DNA of 64,000 nt from Marvania coccoides (GCA_963854735.1 OY978098.1:558001-622000), one strand, 5' to 3'; positions 48,914 to 59,031 are shown, counted from the stretch's first letter. Notes: generated by a model from the sequence alone, not told the origin. A program made the numbers and translations.

Positions 48914-50665
48914 ATGTGCACTGTGTCCTTGCCGGCACAGCGCGGAATGTCTCGCGCCGTGGCTTCCCTGACCTGCAGCCTGCGCGTTGGCGGCAGCAAT
49001 AGCAGCGGCCCTGCCGACCACCGTCGCCCAGGCCCATTCTCCACCTCCTGGCGCTCGTTCTGGCGCCGCGTGGTGACCGAACACCGCTCCGCCCCCGCTG
49101 CTCTGTGGGGCACAGCCAACGGTGCTGTTTTCGCCCGCGCCGTCGCCACCGCTGCATCCAACGGCCCTGCCAGGGCGGCTGGCGACGCCCCTGACGGCCC
49201 TCGCGTGTGCATCCTGGGCGGCGGCTTCGGGGGCCTCTACACCGCCGTCAAACTTGAGTCTCTGTTCTGGCCACGCGGCACAAAGCCTCGAGTAACGTTG
49301 GTTGATCAGTCCGATCGATTCACCTTTAAACCGCTGCTGTACGAGCTGCTGACAGGCGCAGCCACCTCCGACGAGGTGGCTCCCCCCTTTGCGCAGCTGC
49401 TGGCGCCCTATCCAGTGACCCTGGTGCGCGGCAGGGTGGCTTCGGTGACGCCTGAAGAGGCATCGACCGAGGGCGGCAGCGAAGGAGGCGGCACGGTGGT
49501 GCTGGAGTCGGGAGAAGCGGTGGCGTACGACTGGCTGGTGCTCGCGTTGGGCGCAGAGACCAATACGTTTGGAATTCCGGGGGTAAAGGAGCATGCATTG
49601 GCGTTTTCTACGTATGATGACGCTGCGAAGCTTCTGGAGAGGCTAGAGGCGGTGGAGGCGCGGGGCGGGTTCCCTGAGGTGGTGGTGGTGGGAGGCGGCT
49701 ACGCGGGCGTGGAAATGGCGGCTGCGGTTGCTGATAGGCTGCGGGGGCGGGGCAGAATTCAGTTGGTGACATCTGGTGGCGATATTCTGCCTGGGGCGCC
49801 GGAGGGGCAGCGGGACGCCGCACGCCGCGCGCTGCAGGACGATGGTGTGTCTCTGGTGACGGGGGCGCGCGTGCAAGAGGTGAAATTGGCAGCGGCAGGG
49901 CAGACAGAGCGGGCAGCGGCAGAAAAGGACTCTGAGAGCAGTTCTTCCTCAGCAAAGCGGCTGGTGTACGTGAAAAACCCGGGCGGGCAGACAGAGATCT
50001 TTGAGGCGGACGTGGTGGTGTGGGCTGCGGGGCAGGCGCCGGTGCCGCGGCTGGAGGGGCCTCGCCTGTCGCTGCCGTTCCCGACCGATGCCTCTGGAGC
50101 CACGGAAACGGACCCCATGCTGCGCGTGCTGCGCAACAAGCGCGTATTTGCGCTGGGCGACGTCGCGGTGGGGGGCGGCCCTTACAAAAACGGCGCGCAG
50201 CAGGCGCAGGAGCGAATGCCTGCCACCGCCCAAGTGGCATTCCAGCAGGCAGACTACGTGGCCTGGAATATCTGGGCCTCGATCAACAACAAACCGCTGC
50301 TAAAGTTCACCTACCAGCACCTGGGCGATATGATGAGCCTGGGGGCCACCAAGGGGGCGGTTTCTCTACCCATCCCCGTGCCTCCGCCACTGAGCGCTGC
50401 AGTGCAGTCTGGGCCGCTGGGGGAGCTGCTGCGGGTGGCGGGCGTGAAGGTGAGCACGACATATGCTGGGGCCAGCGATGGGGTGACCGTTGAGGGTCCG
50501 TTGGGGGCTGCGTTGCGGCGAGCAGCGTATTTGTATCGACAGCCAACGGACCAGCAGCGGCTTAGGGTGGCGGCGTCGTGGGCAGGGGAAGCGGGGAAAT
50601 GGGGCGTGGAGCTGGCGAGGCAGGTGCTGGCGGGGCCCGTGGTGGGCAGCAAAAAGTCTGATTGA
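48914..50665 (+). CDS. Type II NAD(P)H:quinone oxidoreductase, NDC1-like
   Basis: Single exon, 583 residues. Two Rossmann folds are visible: FAD site VCILGGGFGGLYTAVKLESL at about residue 95 and NAD(P)H site EVVVVGGGYAGVEMAAAVAD at about 255. DQSDRFTFKPLLYELLTG, FALGDVAVGGG and AQVAFQQADYVAWNIWA are typical of the family. The C-terminal AAYLYRQPTDQQRLRVAASW resembles plant NDC1, which reduces plastoquinone and takes part in phylloquinone and tocopherol metabolism in plastoglobules and mitochondria. The first 85 residues suit a transit peptide. ATGs at 48914 and 48947 are both possible starts; 48914 is the first one outside the AT-rich leader. Confidence 0.88.
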   Translation: MCTVSLPAQRGMSRAVASLTCSLRVGGSNSSGPADHRRPGPFSTSWRSFWRRVVTEHRSAPAALWGTANGAVFARAVATAASNGPARAAGDAPDGPRVCILGGGFGGLYTAVKLESLFWPRGTKPRVTLVDQSDRFTFKPLLYELLTGAATSDEVAPPFAQLLAPYPVTLVRGRVASVTPEEASTEGGSEGGGTVVLESGEAVAYDWLVLALGAETNTFGIPGVKEHALAFSTYDDAAKLLERLEAVEARGGFPEVVVVGGGYAGVEMAAAVADRLRGRGRIQLVTSGGDILPGAPEGQRDAARRALQDDGVSLVTGARVQEVKLAAAGQTERAAAEKDSESSSSSAKRLVYVKNPGGQTEIFEADVVVWAAGQAPVPRLEGPRLSLPFPTDASGATETDPMLRVLRNKRVFALGDVAVGGGPYKNGAQQAQERMPATAQVAFQQADYVAWNIWASINNKPLLKFTYQHLGDMMSLGATKGAVSLPIPVPPPLSAAVQSGPLGELLRVAGVKVSTTYAGASDGVTVEGPLGAALRRAAYLYRQPTDQQRLRVAASWAGEAGKWGVELARQVLAGPVVGSKKSD

Positions 50666-50822
50666 TCGGTTTGAACAGACTTTTTGCTTTTTTAAACTAA
50701 ACTGTGTTTAATTACTTTTTGACATATTGTAACTCTATTTTCGTATTGAATAAATCATGATACGTGTAATTTTGACAGTTGACAGTTAACGTAAGATCAA
50801 GCTCAAGAAGTAGAAAGAAGTA

Positions 50823-51852
50823 CTATAAAAATGGAAGAATGATTATTTCTTCGTCGATGGCGTTTGTTGGCGCCATCACTAGCGCTGCCTCCAGGCTCTC
50901 CCAGGCGTTGCTCTGCCCTACTGCTGTGCCCTCCACCCGCAGCAACGCCACGGCCCCAGGCTGACAACTTTCTTCCTTTCCAGCCCCACAACAAGACTTC
51001 AACAACGCGCCAACCATCTCAGCTGCTGCAACCACCAGTATTTGCTCCGCCGGGGGCTCTTCTATGCCCAATCCCGCGTCTAGGTCCACCCTCCAATTCT
51101 GCTGCAAGCACTCGCCAAGAAAGTCGGCCACGGAGCTGCCGCTGTTGAGGGTGCACCTTGCCCGCATTTTAAGGAAAAAGGGAGCGGAGTCGCGGCCCTT
51201 CCACAGCTCGGAAGCAAAATCGGCTGCGTCGTCGCTGCAGAAGCCGGCCGTGAACTGCGCGGGCGCGAGGTACGCTCGCAGCAGCGCCAAAGCTTCGTTG
51301 TTGGGGGGCGTCACGACGAGAGCAATTATTTTGGGGCGCAAGGAGTCGGTCAGCGCGTCGTACTCTTCCTCTTCCTCCCACCAGTGCTCTGAGGTCTTCA
51401 CCCGCTGCAGCTCGCCTCTGGATCTTGTTGTTTTGCTGGGTGATGTCCTCCAGCTGGCGGTGGCGGTGAAGGGTTGGAAAAGGAGCGTAGAAGGCGATTG
51501 ACGGCACCAGATCTGCTGGGTGCGATGGAATGTAAAATGATAGCGGCAGCAGACAGCGCTGGTTGTGTTCCGAGTAGTCGCGAATGTAGACATCTAGTGA
51601 AATATAAAGATTAAAAATAAATAATTAAATAGGGCTGAAGTCAAATAAATGCGATACGTAAGATGATTATACCTCTGTAATACGAGAAGAAAAGGCCTCG
51701 GAAAAAGGCTTTCGAAAAAATTGAAATTGATTGAAAAAATTCGGCTTGGTATCTTCACCCCTCCTCTCCAATCTAGCTATATATTCTTGAAAAATTGTGG
51801 GTCTATTATTAAGCTCTCTCTGGATCACGCAAAGGGAAGGCCAACTCAGCAT
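50823..51852 (-). CDS. Unrecognised protein, exon structure and frame unresolved
   Basis: On the minus strand, 51590 down to 50823 is strongly coding in character, but two frames share it. The 5' part (about 51690-51410) reads best as FFRGLFFSYYRDVYIRDYSE and CLLPLSFYIPSHPADLVPSI, crossing a GT-AG intron (about 51594-51663). The 3' part (about 51440-50823, ending at the stop at 50823) reads in another frame as SEHWWEEEEEYDALTDSLRP, EALALLRAYLAP and NWRVDLDAGLGIEE. Switching between them near 51430 needs a one-base error or an unusual splice. An ATG at 51852 could begin the gene. No domain was recognised. It is divergent from the GST-fold gene at 52032. Confidence 0.4.
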
Positions 51853-52031
51853 TTTTTTTTGTTGTTGTTGAGATCATAGCTGAGTCGGAGACTCTGTCCG
51901 AATGCACATGTTTATTATTTAAAATTCGCAAAAATAATCACTTGAGAACCACAGCACCTATGGCATCCCAACATGTTTCAGAAATCTGATCATTTGAGTT
52001 TACTCCAGTGCTTATTCACTGCTCTTTCGCA

Positions 52032-53433
52032 ATGGCTGACCACGAGGGCAAGGTAAAAGAGATCCACTGGGACGCTGCCGGCCCCGAGCTCCGCATTTTC
52101 GATCCCGAGAACGTCCCAGACTACCTCAAAACCGACGCTGGCGATTCCTCGGCGGCGTGCTCCCCATGCCCTCCTTGCCTGCTGGCCGCCCTCATCGCCG
52201 CCGCGCTCACAGTCCTTGCCATCACAATCTACTCTCAGTTTTTCTACAGTCAGCCCAAACAACGAGACCCTCCCCCCAATCCCTCGATAGAAAACGACGC
52301 GCTGATAGTTTTCGATTTTCCGCCCATCAAAGGCCCCACCGCCTCCCCCTCCTCCTCCGTCACCCAAGTTGAGGCGATGCTGCGCTTCGCTGGCGTTTCG
52401 TACGGCAAATGCGTGGGCCTGCCTGGGCCTGACGTGGCGCCCCTGGCTGGAAGGTGAGCAAGAAGAGAAAGAAATGGCTTTCACTCTCGACACAAAAAAA
52501 TGCTGTTTTATTTTTTATTTATTAACCACGCCTTTATACATTTACCATTTGTATGATTGAAGTATTGGCGTCAGTTTAATTTAATAATAATTCTTTCTAC
52601 TTTTTTAGGTGTGGGTACCTCTCGCTGGGGCTGCGCCACAGCAGCCTCACTGTGGCTGACCCCTACGCTGCCATTCGCTTTTTGGTGGACTCTGGGGTGG
52701 TGCCAGCGGCGCTTGAGCTGCCCCAGCTGCCCGCCCACCACGCCGCTGCGCTCGCCGTGCAGCGTTTATGCGAGACGGACCTGCCAGCGGCACTGGCACA
52801 CTTCCGGTGCGGAAATAAATAAATATTACAACGTTATATCGAGCAGCATATCAAATATTTAGATACTGCGTGCAAATTCTATAATTTATTCCTATGAAAC
52901 TGCCCTAAAATTAACTTATATCATGGCTTTCCATGGTAATTTTTAGGTGGGTTGACGATGCCAACTGGGCCGCTAACAAGGCCGATTTCGGCGCAGGTTT
53001 CGGTATGCTGCAGCCCATGCGAGCTCTCATGCTGCGCCAAGCCCGCATCTCCATGAAAAAACGCGTTGCAGCACAACCCATGGCCCACCGTTCGCCTGCA
53101 GCAATCATTGCGCTCGTGAAAGCAGAGCTGGGGGCAATAGATGCCCTCTTAGAAGCCAGCGGAGGGCCGTTTCTGTTCGGTGGAGCGCCTTGCGCTGCAG
53201 ATGCAGCTGCGTTTGGCGTGTTGGACCAATTAATTTTTGCAGGGGAGCTGTCGCCGCAGCTGGCTGCTGCTGCTGTGGAGCTCCCCCGGCTTAGGGGCTT
53301 TGTTGAGCATTTACGGAAGGAATACTTTGGGGAGGGCTACGAGGCCAGCGTGTGGGGGGGTAAAGGAGAGGAAAGGAGCATTGCAGCTTCTAACAGCGGC
53401 AGCGAGAGGAAGAAGAAATCCAAAGCGCAATAA
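52032..53433 (+). CDS. FAX/metaxin-like GST-fold protein with N-terminal membrane helix
   Basis: Exons 52032-52453, 52609-52806 and 52947-53433 give 368 residues. A Cys-rich hydrophobic helix (CPPCLLAALIAAALTVLAIT) near residue 50 is a probable anchor. A thioredoxin-like half begins ALIVFDFPP and VEAMLRFAGVSYGKCVGLPG; the helical half carries YAAIRFLVDSG, RWVDDANW, LLEASGGPFLFGGAPCAADA and AAFGVLDQLIF. The GGAPCAADAAAFGVL segment is the usual C-terminal GST/FAX/metaxin pattern. Animal FAX acts in axon growth, and algal members are uncharacterised. The tail is Lys-rich. The two introns (155 and 140 bases) are AT-rich GT-AG and each splits an Arg codon. Confidence 0.62.
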
Positions 53434-53603
53434 AATCAAGTCTGCGCTGTTTTTTCAATTGAGTTTCATTTCGTGGTTTCTTTTACACAAGTTTTGGAAA
53501 TGGCAACACACTAACGAAACAGTCGGGGAATAAAATACAAGTCAAAGTCATTCAAACATCGTCCACAATGATACACTTAAATCATCAATTTTCACAATCC
53601 TGG

Positions 53604-54806
53604 TTATTTCGCGGTGGTATTCGGCGGCGGAGTTTTTACCGGGCTGCCCCACCCCCACCCTCCAAGCTTCCCACCACCGCTGGCAGCACCCCCTCCTGCT
53701 GCCGCCGCTTTAGGCGGAGAAGCGCCAGGAGTGAGTCGGCCTTCTGAGCCCGATTCCACGGCCGTCATGTCCGCCACCTTCATCAATGCCGCCACCTTCT
53801 CCTGCGTGGCCTGCGTTAGCTGCCCCTGGGCTTGTTCCAGGGTGAATCGCAGGTGGGACGCCTCCCCTCTTGCTTTCCGTCTTTCTTCCTCCGCTTCCGA
53901 CAGTTTAATCAGCGCGTCCACCTTCTGCGCCGCCACCTCCGCGAGCTCCTCCTTCGCGGAAGCCGCACTGGTTTCGGCGGCAGCGAGCTCGGCTTTTGCC
54001 TCGTCCCGCTCCGCTTGCACAGCCTGCAGCTCCTCTTTTGTCTCCCCCAGCTCGCGCTCCAGCCCCGATATCCGCACCCGCGCGGCCGCAAGCTCCGACT
54101 TCAGCCCAGGGATCTCCGCAGCGGCAGCCACCTCACGTTCAAGCGCTGTAATTGCGGTTTCTGCCTCTTCCGCCTTCCTTTCCGCAGCCACCCGCGCTCG
54201 GTCCGCGGTCTCCGCTTTGCCGGCGGCTTCCCGCGCCTGTGCGTCCAACGCCATGCTCTGCTGCCGCAGCTGCTCGCAGTCCCACGCTGTGCTGTCCCGC
54301 TGCGAAATTGCTTGCGCTGCCTGCTGCCGATAGAAGGTAACTTCGCGCTCCAGGGCTGCCAGCCGCGTGGCTTGCTCCCTGAAGGATTGATCCGCCACGC
54401 GCTTGGCGTCCCGCACCTCGCGGAGGTCTTCGACGAGGGAGTTACGCTCGCCGGCAACGTCGACAAGCTCAGTCTTGGTGCGCGACAGCTCTTTCTCTGC
54501 GAGTTGACCGAGGGAAGTGGAAGATGCGTGTATAAGAGAATTTTCGAGGGGGGGGAGAGGGCGATAAGCACGCGCATTGCGGCTCAAAAAACCCCATTGT
54601 TTATTCAATTTACCTGTGGAGAAAATGCGTTCGCGCAGGACGGAGCTGGAGCTGAATGTCGTGTTGGCAGTTGTTTCCATGCATAGTGCTTCTACATCGC
54701 GGGCCAGATCGTCGCGTTCCAACAGGGCTTGAGCGAGCTGGCGTTTGAGGGCTGTCAGCTGCTTTCGGAGAGAATGCACGCTCACCGCCTCGGAGCCATC
54801 ACTCAT
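53604..54806 (-). CDS. Coiled-coil protein, unrecognised
   Basis: Exons 54614-54806 and 53604-54496 give 361 residues. Almost the whole of residues 10-320 is predicted by eye as coiled coil: heptads rich in Glu, Ala, Leu, Lys and Arg, for example LAAARVRISGLERELGETKE and REQATRLAALEREV. The last 50 residues are Gly/Pro/Ser-rich. No motor or membrane segment was seen. The 117-base intron (54497-54613) has GT-AG ends, is a multiple of three and contains no in-frame stop, so retention would simply add 39 residues. The intron is AT-rich and I take it as spliced. The gene is divergent from the one at 55081. Confidence 0.6.
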   Translation of the reverse strand: MSDGSEAVSVHSLRKQLTALKRQLAQALLERDDLARDVEALCMETTANTTFSSSSVLRERIFSTGKLNKQWGFLSRNARAYRPLPPLENSLIHASSTSLGQLAEKELSRTKTELVDVAGERNSLVEDLREVRDAKRVADQSFREQATRLAALEREVTFYRQQAAQAISQRDSTAWDCEQLRQQSMALDAQAREAAGKAETADRARVAAERKAEEAETAITALEREVAAAAEIPGLKSELAAARVRISGLERELGETKEELQAVQAERDEAKAELAAAETSAASAKEELAEVAAQKVDALIKLSEAEEERRKARGEASHLRFTLEQAQGQLTQATQEKVAALMKVADMTAVESGSEGRLTPGASPPKAAAAGGGAASGGGKLGGWGWGSPVKTPPPNTTAK

Positions 54807-55080
54807 TGCGGCTGCTAAATTTCAAATTTGAAATAAAATTTTGAAAATGCTATTGAATATGGGGGCAATTCAAAAAATCCGATAGCAAAAAAACAGTTCG
54901 ATAGCTAATTTTCAAAATTTCGCTTATTATTCGTATAATATAAACCGTTCACAGTACAAAATTTGGGATAAAAGGTGAAACAAAAATAAAATCGACTCAA
55001 AGATCTTGCATTAAGTGAATGCGTGTGTTGCAGCGGTAATCATCAGTATTAGTTTATAATTCGTGTGTGCCGATATTTAA

Positions 55081-55902
55081 ATGGCCACCCCACGCTTTGG
55101 GATTGAAGAGGAGTACGATGCTCGCTACGAGGGACTCGATTACTCCGATGTCGAGTTCGAAAGCGGGCACCCTGCTCCCGCTTCTCAAGAAGACGTTCTG
55201 GCCGACTCCCTGGCTAGTGGTGGGAGCCAGACCGGCGTCATCGCCGCCCTGGAGCGCGCTGAGGCGCTCGACGAGCAGGTCCAGCGACGAAGCAGCACAG
55301 TCGCCGACAGGATAGAACGCAAAGCTGCAGAGCAGGCAAACCGCCCAAAATCAACCCCCGCCAACACTGTGGACGCTGCATCCCTCATGAAAGCTCACTC
55401 CCGCCTTTCCGCCGCCATTGCAGCTAATGATTACCTTAAGGAGGCCCTAATAAATCCTGCTGCCACAGCAGCCCGTCTGGTGCTGGCCTCCGCCTCCCCT
55501 GCCGCCTCAAAATCAACGATGCTGTCCAAAGTGGCGCACGCGCTTCGCGTGGCCACGAAAGCGACGTCAGCGGCGGAGATTGATGCGCTGAGCTCTAGTT
55601 TTGAGCCGCCCGCTGCCAATCGGTTTAGCGGGGAGCTGGCTGCTGCCCTGGAGGCGGCTGGCAGCTGTGAAGGCGCGACAGCCAAGCAGGAGCAAGCGGT
55701 GCGGGGCCTGTTGCGGCTGGCGACCATGGCGGTGACTAGCGGTGTGCTTGCTAGTAGCAGTCAAGGAGGGAGAAAAGTTCGAAAATTGAAGGTGCACGGG
55801 GTGCCGTCTGTGGCGCAGGCAGCTACAGCGACTGTGGAGGCGTGGAAAGCGGCGATACTGGCCAAAGATTCGAAGAATGCTGCCGTCGCAGCGGGAAAGT
55901 AA
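55081..55902 (+). CDS. Protein with a possible TFIIS N-terminal (LW) domain
   Basis: Single exon, 273 residues. The N-terminal 100 residues are acidic and disordered (FGIEEEYDARYEGLDYSDVE). The C-terminal half is helical: ALRVATKATSAAEIDALSS, then AVRGLLRLATMAVTSGVLAS and KVRKLKVHGVPSVAQAATAT followed by VEAWKAAIL. That spacing of leucines, a Val-x-x-Leu core, and a final Trp-Lys is like the TFIIS N-terminal/LW domain found in transcription elongation factors. The domain call is an inference from pattern alone. The protein is alanine-rich, so chance resemblance is possible. Confidence 0.45.
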   Translation: MATPRFGIEEEYDARYEGLDYSDVEFESGHPAPASQEDVLADSLASGGSQTGVIAALERAEALDEQVQRRSSTVADRIERKAAEQANRPKSTPANTVDAASLMKAHSRLSAAIAANDYLKEALINPAATAARLVLASASPAASKSTMLSKVAHALRVATKATSAAEIDALSSSFEPPAANRFSGELAAALEAAGSCEGATAKQEQAVRGLLRLATMAVTSGVLASSSQGGRKVRKLKVHGVPSVAQAATATVEAWKAAILAKDSKNAAVAAGK

Positions 55903-56069
55903 AGAACAAATTTTAAATAGCAATTTTGTCAATGATAACACGAATACTGTGCTGATAAATATGTTGAATGGAAATAAAAACTGCATCTGAGAGATTCAGC
56001 CCACTTTAACTGCCTCACGCATGGCTGTGTGGTCCTTTGCATGTTGGAATATCAAGCCAAGGCGGGCTG

Positions 56070-57050
56070 CTCTAATAACCCCTCATACATACATACATAC
56101 ATTACAGGTTTAAAGTCCGCACAAAGAAGCAGCTAAGGCAACATAGCAGACTGGCACCGAAGTGCAAGCAGAAATAATAATAATAAATTGATGAATGAAA
56201 ATGAGAATAAAGAAAGACCAAAGAAAAACCAACCGCTAAAAGAAAAAGAGAAAAGAATAACAAAGGAAAAGAAAAGAAAAGCTTATATCCAACCACGCAG
56301 CTTCTCGTACTCGCCAGCGTCATGGCTGGCTTTAATGAAAGAAGCAACCTGCTTCGGAGCTTGCTGCAGAAACTGAAAAAGATTCAAAGGAGAAAAAGGG
56401 GAAGACGAAGAAGAAGATGGCGCGTCAGGGAATAAAGATGGGTAGGATGCCCGCATTGCTACCAACGAAGGGCATGTGCAATGAAAAACCATGTGCTCTT
56501 CGTCCTCGCAAGAACCAGAAGCACACAAGCGGCATGTCCGATGCGAATGCGGCCGCCCAATGTAGCGCCCCGTCTCCACCCCAAGATGATGAGAGCTGCA
56601 GCGGAATCTTGCCAAAGAGACCCGCCGCGGAACCGAAAGGACAGAAGAAAGGTACGGCTGCAAAATATAAGAACTCATTGTGGTATCACCGCCTCGTATT
56701 GTTGCCTTGTAAAAGTCAGTTTTCGTCCCCGATTGTTGACGGTAAAAATCCATGTAGCGTTGGCGCATGGCCGCCTCTGCCAGCCTGGGGTCGTCCAGGT
56801 CGTCGCTCCCCGCGGGCACCACGCCGCTTTCCGCCACACCGCTTTCCAGACCTAAAGCGTCGATCAGGCACAGCACTTGCGCCGCCCAACAGCGCTGCGA
56901 AGATGAGTTTTGCAGCGCCAGATGCAGTTATGCCACGCTTCTGACCGCCTCAGACATGCACAGCGGGTCACTCCAGCCTTTCTCTTTATCCCGAGTCATT
57001 GCGCAGATTGGGAAAGCAAGCTGCAGTTGTCGAGTTAAAAATACAAATTA
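56070..57050 (-). mobile_element. Decayed 3' fragment of a LINE-type retrotransposon
   Basis: Minus-strand frame 56283-56876, extended upstream to about 57050 across a TAA. It contains the C-terminal region of a non-LTR reverse transcriptase protein: LARFRCSSHHLGVETGRYIG followed by a zinc knuckle CRLC...EDEEHMVFHC. The ARFR-x-x-x-H-x-L-x-VETGR pattern is typical of algal and plant LINE open frame 2. Upstream, SDPLCMSEAVRSVA is followed by TAA and then LHLALQNSSSQRCWAAQVLC. The element is 5' truncated with no polymerase core. The 3' side (lower coordinates) ends near a (CATA)4 run at about 56087-56104, which could be its tail. The fragment lies convergent to the gene ending at 55902. Confidence 0.72.
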
Positions 57051-57434
57051 CGTCGAGACATATCTGCATTGAAAAACATGGCCGGCAAGGCGTGGCCTAG
57101 CGCCAGCATCTAAATTGAAGCAATGCGTAGTTGTCACACTCCAAACTCGCTTAAAGGTGGCAATTAGAGTGAGACGTGGGCCAGCATGGACCAAATTTTC
57201 AATAATGGCCAAAAAACTAACAATCTCTGCAGCAGGCTCCGCAGCAGGCTCTTTGAATTAAAAATGTAAAATAACTATAAACTAAACCAGCATTCGACAC
57301 AATTTAAAAGACAGCTTAATTTACACCATTCTTGTTTAAAACAGCGAGCTGTATTCATCGCGCAAAGTCTCAAAATATGGGATCTTCCCTAGATCACTTT
57401 CGAATTTTGCTGAACACAGGTTTACGCTTGCACC

Positions 57435-57837
57435 ATGGATCACATCGATCTGACCACCGTGAAGCGGGCTCGCCCCGTGGATTCCGACTGGACTCCCAGC
57501 GATGACAATGTCAGCGACTCTCTCTGAATTGACATTGCAGCCATGCAGCGCGAGCTGCCCACGGTGCGCAAGGAGAACAAACAGCTCAAAAAGAAGCTGA
57601 GCGAGTACGCCTCCGGCCGGGGAGGCTCCGTGTTCGCCCCCGCAGCTCCCTGAGAGGTCCTGGCGAGGTGGGATATGTTCAGCCCCGAAATAGCAGAGAA
57701 GGTGAACGAGTGGGTGAAGAGAAGGCAGCAAGGGAAGGGGCTGGCGAGGGAGGAACCTGTGGTGCTCAGCGCTGCCGACGTTGCCGCTTCTGCCGCTCCA
57801 TGTCGGCATCCATCATGGCGCAGATGGTGTATATAAA
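57435..57837 (+). pseudogene. Broken open reading frame with two in-frame TGA codons
   Basis: From the ATG at 57435 a single frame runs to a TAA at about 57837 with coding character but two TGA interruptions. Segments read MDHIDLTTVKRARPVDSDWT, then after the first TGA IDIAAMQRELPTVRKENKQL and KKKLSEYASGRGG, then after the second TGA EVLARWDMFSPEIAEKVNEW. A short coiled coil and a charged helical region are visible. No family was recognised; a gag-like or other element protein is possible given the neighbouring LINE. Both stops could derive from CGA arginine codons by C-to-T change. GC content is high compared with the surrounding spacer. Confidence 0.45.
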
Positions 57838-58161
57838 CCCAGTCTGAAACGTACGCTACCATTTACCACCGCATTGCCGCAAATTAAGTCGTCTCTATAC
57901 GTCTCTATACAATTCGTGGTAAATTCCCCATTAAACTAACAACGTGATAAATAAACGTCTATCTTCCTTTTTCCATTCTTTCTCCATTTTTCTGCTGACA
58001 GCAAGTCAATACTTGGATCTACTGCCTATTCTCAGCAGGATACAATGATAGCATGTAAATCACCCCTAGCCTCGAAAGCTAGATACAGAACTAACTTTAT
58101 TTTGCCCATCACGGGAAGAGTAATTCCTTTTCTATTTTAACCTATTCAACAGAATCCGCCG
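57838..58161. other. Spacer
   Basis: AT-rich spacer between the broken frame and the INSIG-domain gene. It has a 10-base direct repeat (gtctctatac, twice, at about 57890-57910) and nothing else that I can recognise. Confidence 0.35.
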
Positions 58162-59031
58162 TCACCTCCCCTCCGCCTTCTCCACCAAGCGAGCTCGAAT
58201 GATGGTCGCCGTTTTGCGCCCCAGGTTCCCCACCGCCGGTCCGCCAGCGAAGTAGGTCCAACAGATCCACGTCGGCACAGCCCCTAGCACCACCGGGTGT
58301 GCATAGTGGTACAAGCCTTGAGAAATTAAGAAAATTTCCACTGCCGGTCCAGCAACGCCCGTCAGCGCCGCCATAAACAGCCCGTGCCGGCTGCCATCGA
58401 AGTAGACCCACTGGGCGATGGCCAAAGAGCACAGCACAGTGTCCAGTACTGGCAACGGCCCCACGCTGACCCCCAGCAGCGGCTGCTCCAGCACCGCGCT
58501 GGCCCAGTACTGCAGCGCAAATGACGCTATGCCCAGCAGCACCCACCCCCAAGAAGGCTCTCGGCCGCCGCGGGGCTCATTCTCATTTTTCTCCTCGCCT
58601 GGCGCTGCAAGCTCATCCAGCAGCGGCAAACCCACGCCGATGATGACGCCGGCCACGCCGAAGAGCAGCGGAGTCCACCACGTAGTCTCGACAGTGAGAA
58701 AAGGCAGTACAAGGCGGGACGAGTGGGCATATGTCAAGACCCCGTGTGCGCTGTGTTGATTGTCCAGGAGGGGGCCCAGCGCGGCTGATGCGCTGCCCAT
58801 AACAATAGCTTGGTCTTGCAGCCATGAAGGGCGGTCTAGAGCGGCGCTGACGGCGGCTTCTGCTGGGCGGCGGTCAGGGCTGCCGTTGTTTGGCCGGCGG
58901 GCATAGAGAACTGGTGCAAGGCGGCGCCCTTTTGTGCCCAACCTGCAGTATTTATGCAATGCGTGTCTTTGGCATTGATAGCAGTGACGTAAAGCTAGAT
59001 TATGTTGTTTTACTCGAGAAATATTCATCAT
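58162..59031 (-). CDS. INSIG-domain membrane protein
   Basis: Single open frame of 289 residues. The C-terminal 190 residues hold about five membrane segments and the insulin-induced-gene (INSIG) pattern: WWTPLLFGVAGVIIGVGLPL with an Asp soon after, AQWVYFDGSRHGLFMA, GLYHYAHPVVLG and TYFAGGPAVGNLGRK. In animals INSIG retains the SCAP-SREBP complex in the ER and promotes HMG-CoA reductase turnover; plant and algal relatives are uncharacterised and often look plastid-targeted. Here the first 90 residues are basic with Ser/Arg/Ala and could be a transit peptide. The start is uncertain: the 5' 80 bases are AT-rich and could contain an intron ending TACTGCAG near 58945. Confidence 0.68.
   Translation of the reverse strand: MMNISRVKQHNLALRHCYQCQRHALHKYCRLGTKGRRLAPVLYARRPNNGSPDRRPAEAAVSAALDRPSWLQDQAIVMGSASAALGPLLDNQHSAHGVLTYAHSSRLVLPFLTVETTWWTPLLFGVAGVIIGVGLPLLDELAAPGEEKNENEPRGGREPSWGWVLLGIASFALQYWASAVLEQPLLGVSVGPLPVLDTVLCSLAIAQWVYFDGSRHGLFMAALTGVAGPAVEIFLISQGLYHYAHPVVLGAVPTWICWTYFAGGPAVGNLGRKTATIIRARLVEKAEGR

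Noticed and set aside
57435..57837. Selenoprotein reading of the two TGA codons
   Set aside because: No Cys-like redox context around either TGA and no SECIS-like hairpin that I could see; pseudogene is simpler.
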